Position numbers and translations under genes: made by a program
Source of the DNA: Mycolicibacterium sp. P1-18
GTDB lineage: Bacteria > Actinomycetota > Actinomycetes > Mycobacteriales > Mycobacteriaceae
Length of the DNA stretch: 64,000 nucleotides
NCBI RefSeq assembly: GCF_008329535.1
Contig: NZ_NPKR01000002.1
Coordinates: 62,001-126,000 of the forward strand
Reading direction: 5' to 3'
The notes under the pieces: generated by a model
The model's input: the letters and a program-made list of their open reading frames with translations, nothing else
Databases searched by the model: none
Told to the model about the DNA's origin: nothing
In this document: positions 59,836 to 64,000 of the stretch, one piece after another
Layout: the number at the start of each line of letters is the position of its first letter
Numbering within the stretch: position 1 is the stretch's first letter

Positions 59836-61407
59836 GTGTTTGAATCGCTTTCCGACCGATTGACCGGGGCCCTCTCCGGCCTCCGTGGCAAGGGCCGGCT
59901 CACCGACGCCGACATCGACGCCACCGCGCGCGAGATCCGCCTGGCCCTGCTCGAGGCCGACGTCTCCCTTGCCGTGGTGCGGGCCTTCATCGCCCGCGTC
60001 AAGGACCGCGCCAAGGGCGCCGAGGTATCGGGGGCGCTGAACCCGGCCCAGCAGGTCGTCAAGATCGTCAACGACGAACTCGTCGGCATCCTCGGTGGCG
60101 AGACCCGCAAGCTCGCCTACGCCAAGACCCCGCCGACGGTCGTCATGCTGGCCGGCCTGCAGGGTTCCGGCAAGACCACCCTCGCGGGCAAGCTCGCCAA
60201 GTGGTTCAAGAACCAGGGCCACACCCCGCTGCTGGTGGCCTGTGACCTGCAGCGCCCCGGCGCGGTGAATCAGCTGCAGATCGTCGGCGAGCGCGCCGGC
60301 GTCCAGGTGTTCGCCCCGCATCCCGGCGTGTCGCCGGGCGGCGAGGACATCGCGGCGATGAAGGCGGGCGACCCCGTGTCCGTCGCCGCCGCCGGTCTGG
60401 CCGAGGCCAAGGCCAAGCACTACGACGTCGTCATCGTCGACACCGCGGGACGCCTCGGCATCGACGAGGAGTTGATGAACCAGGCGGCCGCGATCCGCGA
60501 CGCGGTCAACCCCGACGAGGTGCTGTTCGTCCTCGACTCGATGATCGGCCAGGACGCCGTGACCACCGCCGAGGCCTTCCGCGAGGGCGTCGGCTTCACC
60601 GGTGTGGTGCTGACCAAGCTCGACGGCGACGCCCGCGGTGGCGCCGCGCTGTCGGTCCGCGAGATCACCGGCGTGCCGATCCTGTTCGCCTCCGACGGCG
60701 AGAAGCTCGACGACTTCGACGTCTTCCACCCCGACCGGATGGCCAGCCGCATCCTCGGCATGGGTGACGTGCTCACCCTCATCGAGCAGGCCGAGCAGGT
60801 CTTCGACGCAGAGAAGGCCGAGGCCGCCGCCGCGAAGATCGGCTCCGGCGAGCTGACCCTCGAGGACTTCCTCGAGCAGATGCTGATGATCCGCAAGATG
60901 GGGCCCATCGGAAACCTGCTGGGCATGCTGCCCGGCGCCGGTCAGATGAAGGACGCCCTGGCCGCGGTCGACGACACCCAGCTCGACCGGGTGCAGGCCA
61001 TCATCCGCGGCATGACGCCCGCCGAGCGGGCCGACCCGAAGATCATCAACGCCTCGCGACGGCTGCGCATCGCCAACGGATCGGGTGTCGCGGTGGCCGA
61101 GGTGAACTCGCTCGTCGACCGGTTCTTCGAGGCCCGCAAGATGATGTCGCAGATGGCCGGGCAGATGGGAATGCCGTTCGCGCGCAAGGGGTCCTCCTCG
61201 CGCAAGGCCGCCAAGGGCAAGAACAAGCAGGCCGGCAAGAAGAAGGGCCGGGGGCCGACTGCCCCCAAGACGCCGAATCCCTTGGGCGCTGGTGGCATGC
61301 CCGCTGGTTTCCCGGACCTGTCCAACATGCCGAAGGGTCTCGACGAGTTGCCGCCGGGGCTGGCCAACTTCGACCTGTCCAAGCTGAAGTTCCCCGGCCA
61401 GAAGTAG
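59836..61407 (+). CDS. ffh: Signal recognition particle protein Ffh
   Basis: Ffh binds signal sequences and 4.5S RNA. The 523-residue protein has the NG GTPase domain (MLAGLQGSGKTTLAGKLAKW G1, DTAGR G3, TKLDGDARGG G4) and a Met-rich M domain (about residues 320-450; EQMLMIRKMGPIGNLLGMLPG). A Lys/Gly-rich C-terminal tail is typical of mycobacteria. No 4.5S RNA gene was recognised in the window. Confidence 0.97.
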   Translation: MFESLSDRLTGALSGLRGKGRLTDADIDATAREIRLALLEADVSLAVVRAFIARVKDRAKGAEVSGALNPAQQVVKIVNDELVGILGGETRKLAYAKTPPTVVMLAGLQGSGKTTLAGKLAKWFKNQGHTPLLVACDLQRPGAVNQLQIVGERAGVQVFAPHPGVSPGGEDIAAMKAGDPVSVAAAGLAEAKAKHYDVVIVDTAGRLGIDEELMNQAAAIRDAVNPDEVLFVLDSMIGQDAVTTAEAFREGVGFTGVVLTKLDGDARGGAALSVREITGVPILFASDGEKLDDFDVFHPDRMASRILGMGDVLTLIEQAEQVFDAEKAEAAAAKIGSGELTLEDFLEQMLMIRKMGPIGNLLGMLPGAGQMKDALAAVDDTQLDRVQAIIRGMTPAERADPKIINASRRLRIANGSGVAVAEVNSLVDRFFEARKMMSQMAGQMGMPFARKGSSSRKAAKGKNKQAGKKKGRGPTAPKTPNPLGAGGMPAGFPDLSNMPKGLDELPPGLANFDLSKLKFPGQK

Positions 61408-61409
61408 CG

Positions 61410-62477
61410 TTGCGCCTCCACCTTCGTGGTCGCGGCCTGCCCGACGGAGAACCCGTCGAGTGGTGGGTCGCCGACGGACGGCTGAGCGCCGAACCCGTCG
61501 CCGACGCCACGACGGTGTTCGACGGCGGCTGGATCATCCCCGGTCTCGTGGACGCACACTGTCACGTCGGGCTGGGTGCCGACGGGCCGACCGAGTTCGA
61601 CGAGGCGGTCACCCAGGCCGAGACCGAACGGGACGTCGGTGCGCTGCTGCTGCGCGACGCGGGCTCGCCGGTCGACACCCGCAGCATGGACGACCGCGAC
61701 GACCTGCCCCGCATCATCCGGGCGGGCCGTCACCTCGCCCGGCCGAAGCGCTACATCCCGCGGCTGCCGATCGACGTCGAGGACGAGTCCCAGCTGCCGG
61801 CCGTCGTGGCCGAACAGGCCCGGTGGGGCGACGGCTGGGTGAAGTTGGTGGGGGACTGGATCGACAGGGGCGTCGGCGATCTTGCGCCGCTGTGGTCCGA
61901 CGACGTGCTGGTCGAGGCGATCGCCGCCGCGCACGCCGAGGGCGCCAGGGTGACCGCGCACGTCTTCGGGGAGGACGCGCTGCCCGGGTTGGTCAACGCT
62001 GGCATCGACTGCATCGAGCACGGCACCGGCATCACCGACGACGTCATCGCCCTGATGCTCGAGCATGGCACCGCTCTGGTGCCCACGCTGATCAACATCG
62101 AGAACTTTCCCGGCATCGCCGACGCCGCGGCGAAGTACCCGACCTACGCCAAGCACATGCGCGACCTGTATGCCTCCTGCTCGGCGCGGGTGGCTGCCGC
62201 GCACGACGCCGGGGTGCCGATCTTCGCGGGGACCGACGCCGGAGGCACGGTCGCCCACGGGCGCATCGCCGACGAGGTCGCCGCGTTGGCAACCGTCGGG
62301 ATGAGTCCGACGGACGCCCTCGGGGCGGCGTGCTGGGATGCCCGAGCCTGGCTGGGCAGACCCGCACTGGAGCACGGCGCGTCGGCCGACCTGGTCGGCT
62401 ACGCCGAGGACCCCCGATCGCCCGGGGTGCTGGACCACCCGGCGACGGTGATGCTGCGCGGCCGGGTCTACCGCTAG
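61410..62477 (+). CDS. Amidohydrolase/imidazolonepropionase-like protein (Rv2915c-like)
   Basis: The 355-residue metal-dependent hydrolase has the HxH motif DAHCHVG (His50, His52), a later metal Lys/His region around TAHVF and IEHGTGI, and the metal Asp in FAGTDAGGTVAHGR. TTG 61410 is separated by 2 bases from the ffh stop. The substrate is unknown; relatives act on cyclic amides and dipeptides. Its last 4 bases overlap the convergent flavoprotein gene. Confidence 0.86.
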   Translation: MRLHLRGRGLPDGEPVEWWVADGRLSAEPVADATTVFDGGWIIPGLVDAHCHVGLGADGPTEFDEAVTQAETERDVGALLLRDAGSPVDTRSMDDRDDLPRIIRAGRHLARPKRYIPRLPIDVEDESQLPAVVAEQARWGDGWVKLVGDWIDRGVGDLAPLWSDDVLVEAIAAAHAEGARVTAHVFGEDALPGLVNAGIDCIEHGTGITDDVIALMLEHGTALVPTLINIENFPGIADAAAKYPTYAKHMRDLYASCSARVAAAHDAGVPIFAGTDAGGTVAHGRIADEVAALATVGMSPTDALGAACWDARAWLGRPALEHGASADLVGYAEDPRSPGVLDHPATVMLRGRVYR

Positions 62478-64000
62478 TACACGTCCCGGACGTAGCGGTG
62501 GGTCTTGACGAGGTCGTTGACGTAGGCGTGTGCCGCCTCGGCATCCATTCCGCCGCAACGGGACACGATGTCGCGCAGCGTCGTGTCCACGTCGCGCGCC
62601 ATCCGCTTCTCGTCACCGCACACGTACACGTGGGCCCCGTCCTGCAGCCAGCCGAACAGCTCCGCCGAGTTCTCCCACATGCGTTGCTGCACGTACTGCT
62701 TCGGTCCGTCGACGCGGTCGCGGGAGAACGCGAGGTCGAGTCTGGTCAGCGTGCCCGACGCCACGAAGTCCTCCAGTTCGTCGCCGTAGAGGAAGTAGGT
62801 GGCGCGGCGGCGGTCCCCGAAGAACAGCCACGACCGTCCGGTGGCGGCGGTGGCCCGGCGCTCCTGGAGGAACGCGCGGAACGGCGCAATGCCGGTGCCC
62901 GGACCGATCATGACGACGGGGACGTCGGCCGCCGGAAGCCGGAAGGTGTGATTGGGGCGCAGGTGCACCCGCAGTACGTCGCCGCGTTCGGCGAGGAACG
63001 TCGAGGCCACCCCGCCGTGGCGGCGACCCTGGGAGTCGTAGCGCAGGGTGGCAACCGTCAGGTGCACGTGGTCGGGGTGCACCAGCGGGCTCGACGCGAT
63101 GGAGTAGTCGCGAGACTGCAACGGCCGCAGGGTGTCCAGGAATTCGTCGAGCGCGAGATCGGCGAGTCCGAGCAGGTCCAGGACGTCGCTGCCGTCGTCG
63201 GGCCAGTCTGCCCCGACCAGCGATTGCAGGGTTCGCGACGGGGTGCGAATCTCGAAGCGCTCGGAGAGCAGCACTCCGAGCGGCTCGTCGTGGTCGGCAA
63301 CGGCGTGATCGCCGTCGACACCGAAGTGCGCCAGGATCGCGTCGACGAGCGCCGGATCGTTGGTCGCGTGCACGGCGACGGAATCGCCCGCGCAGTAAGC
63401 GAAGTCATGACCGGTGAGGTCGACTTCGTAGTGGCGGACCTCGCGATCGGATTCCGGTGCGGTCAGCAGCCGATTCGCGGACAACCGTGCCTCGACGGGG
63501 AGGTGCCGGTCACGGGGCGTCGCGACGGGCTCCGTCGGCGTCACCGGGGTGCGGCTGGTCTGCAACAGCTTGACGACGTCGGTGGTCCACGCCCCGGCGG
63601 GTTGCTCGTAGGCTCCGTCGACGTCGACGCGGTCGGTCAGTCGCGTGGCGCCGAGCGCCTCGAGTCGCTCGTCGAGCAATTTGCCTGCGTTGCAGAAGAA
63701 TTCGTAGGACACGTCGCCGAGGGCCAGCACCGCGAAGCTCAGGTGCTCGAGCCGCGGCGCGTCCGCGGCGCTCAGCGCCTCCCAGAACAGCGCGGCGTCG
63801 TCGGGAAATTCGCCGTCGCCGAACGTCGAGCAGACCACCACGAAGTGGGTCGCGGACTGCAAGTCGGCGACGTCGACCTGGTTGAGTTCGACGGCTTCGG
63901 TCTGCACGCCGGCGGCCGTGACGGCCTCGGCGAACGACATGGCGGCGTCCTCGGCGTTCCCCATGTCGGTGCCGAAGGCAACGAGCAGCGAAAAGGCTTG
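62474..64000 (-). CDS. Sulfite-reductase-type diflavin reductase (CysJ-like), N-terminus cut by window
   Basis: 508 codons are present; the frame continues past the right edge (visible edge residues ...SLLVAFGTDMGNAEDAA), so the ATG at 63964 is internal. Domains run flavodoxin (FMN), CysJ FAD-binding with RDYSIASSP, and NADPH-binding with GPGTGIAPFRAFLQERRA and VYVCGDEKRMARDVD, ending RYVRDVY. This is the cytochrome P450 reductase/CysJ architecture. It may transfer NADPH electrons to a sulfite reductase or another acceptor; the acceptor is not in the window. Confidence 0.9.
   Translation of the reverse strand, partial: QAFSLLVAFGTDMGNAEDAAMSFAEAVTAAGVQTEAVELNQVDVADLQSATHFVVVCSTFGDGEFPDDAALFWEALSAADAPRLEHLSFAVLALGDVSYEFFCNAGKLLDERLEALGATRLTDRVDVDGAYEQPAGAWTTDVVKLLQTSRTPVTPTEPVATPRDRHLPVEARLSANRLLTAPESDREVRHYEVDLTGHDFAYCAGDSVAVHATNDPALVDAILAHFGVDGDHAVADHDEPLGVLLSERFEIRTPSRTLQSLVGADWPDDGSDVLDLLGLADLALDEFLDTLRPLQSRDYSIASSPLVHPDHVHLTVATLRYDSQGRRHGGVASTFLAERGDVLRVHLRPNHTFRLPAADVPVVMIGPGTGIAPFRAFLQERRATAATGRSWLFFGDRRRATYFLYGDELEDFVASGTLTRLDLAFSRDRVDGPKQYVQQRMWENSAELFGWLQDGAHVYVCGDEKRMARDVDTTLRDIVSRCGGMDAEAAHAYVNDLVKTHRYVRDVY

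Overview
The window looks like chromosome from a mycobacterium outside the M. tuberculosis complex, most likely a fast-growing Mycolicibacterium-type species. Base composition is uniformly high G+C and GTG/TTG starts are frequent. Many genes are joined by 4-base start/stop overlaps or carry a TANNNT -10 element 6-8 bases before the start codon. Gene order follows, in inverted numbering, the M. tuberculosis interval from about Rv3006 (lppZ) to Rv2915c. No mobile element, CRISPR array, phage gene or rRNA was seen.

Layout. 1-2.4 kb: edge-truncated lipoprotein LppZ, a DoxX membrane protein and a Cfp6-like PH-domain protein. 2.4-10.9 kb: amino-acid biosynthesis, with ilvB-ilvN-ilvC behind a transcription attenuator, a hydrolase/FAD-oxidoreductase pair, then serA-leuB. 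10.9-15 kb: a GNAT plus polar amino-acid ABC transporter cassette and a small membrane protein, all absent at this place in M. tuberculosis. 15-19 kb: MFS transporter, FAH-family protein, gltX, tRNA-Gln and tRNA-Glu. 19-23 kb: IclR regulator (LtbR type), leuCD, hupB. 23-32.9 kb: mutT1, ppk, cofC (fbiD), gpsA, a PLP lyase, ddl, a DUF3515 protein, a stand-alone Lrp ligand-binding domain, thiL, ung, rpmB. 33-42 kb: FakA-like DAK protein, recG, exported HNH protein, two aldo/keto reductases, lipN, a DsbA-like/VKOR pair. 42-46.5 kb: pyruvate carboxylase, rsmD, coaD. 46.5-57 kb: sepIVA, DUF177, rnc, fpg, OsmC, acyP, smc, ftsY, then the nitrogen genes amt-glnB(glnK)-glnD. 59.8-64 kb: ffh, an amidohydrolase, and an edge-truncated CysJ-like flavoprotein.

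How the genes work together. The left third is mostly branched-chain amino acid and serine synthesis: IlvBNC, LeuB and LeuCD cover most valine, leucine and isoleucine steps, with LtbR as the likely leucine regulator. The centre mixes polyphosphate, nucleotide-pool and DNA-repair functions (ppk, mutT1, ung, recG, fpg) with cofactor synthesis (F420, thiamine, CoA). The right third holds the ribosome-associated and secretion set (rnc, smc, ftsY, ffh) and a PII-centred ammonium module.

The most interesting signals are regulatory. The ilvB leader encodes a 16-residue peptide with seven Val/Ile/Leu codons, apparently starting leaderless, followed by mutually exclusive pairings and an intrinsic terminator. 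Three GlnR-type half-boxes precede amt. An operator-like palindrome lies between ltbR and leuC. A perfect 20-bp inverted repeat begins just inside glnD. rsmD appears to start at CTG. The direct junction coaD-sepIVA lies where M. tuberculosis carries its PDIM/phenolic-glycolipid locus.
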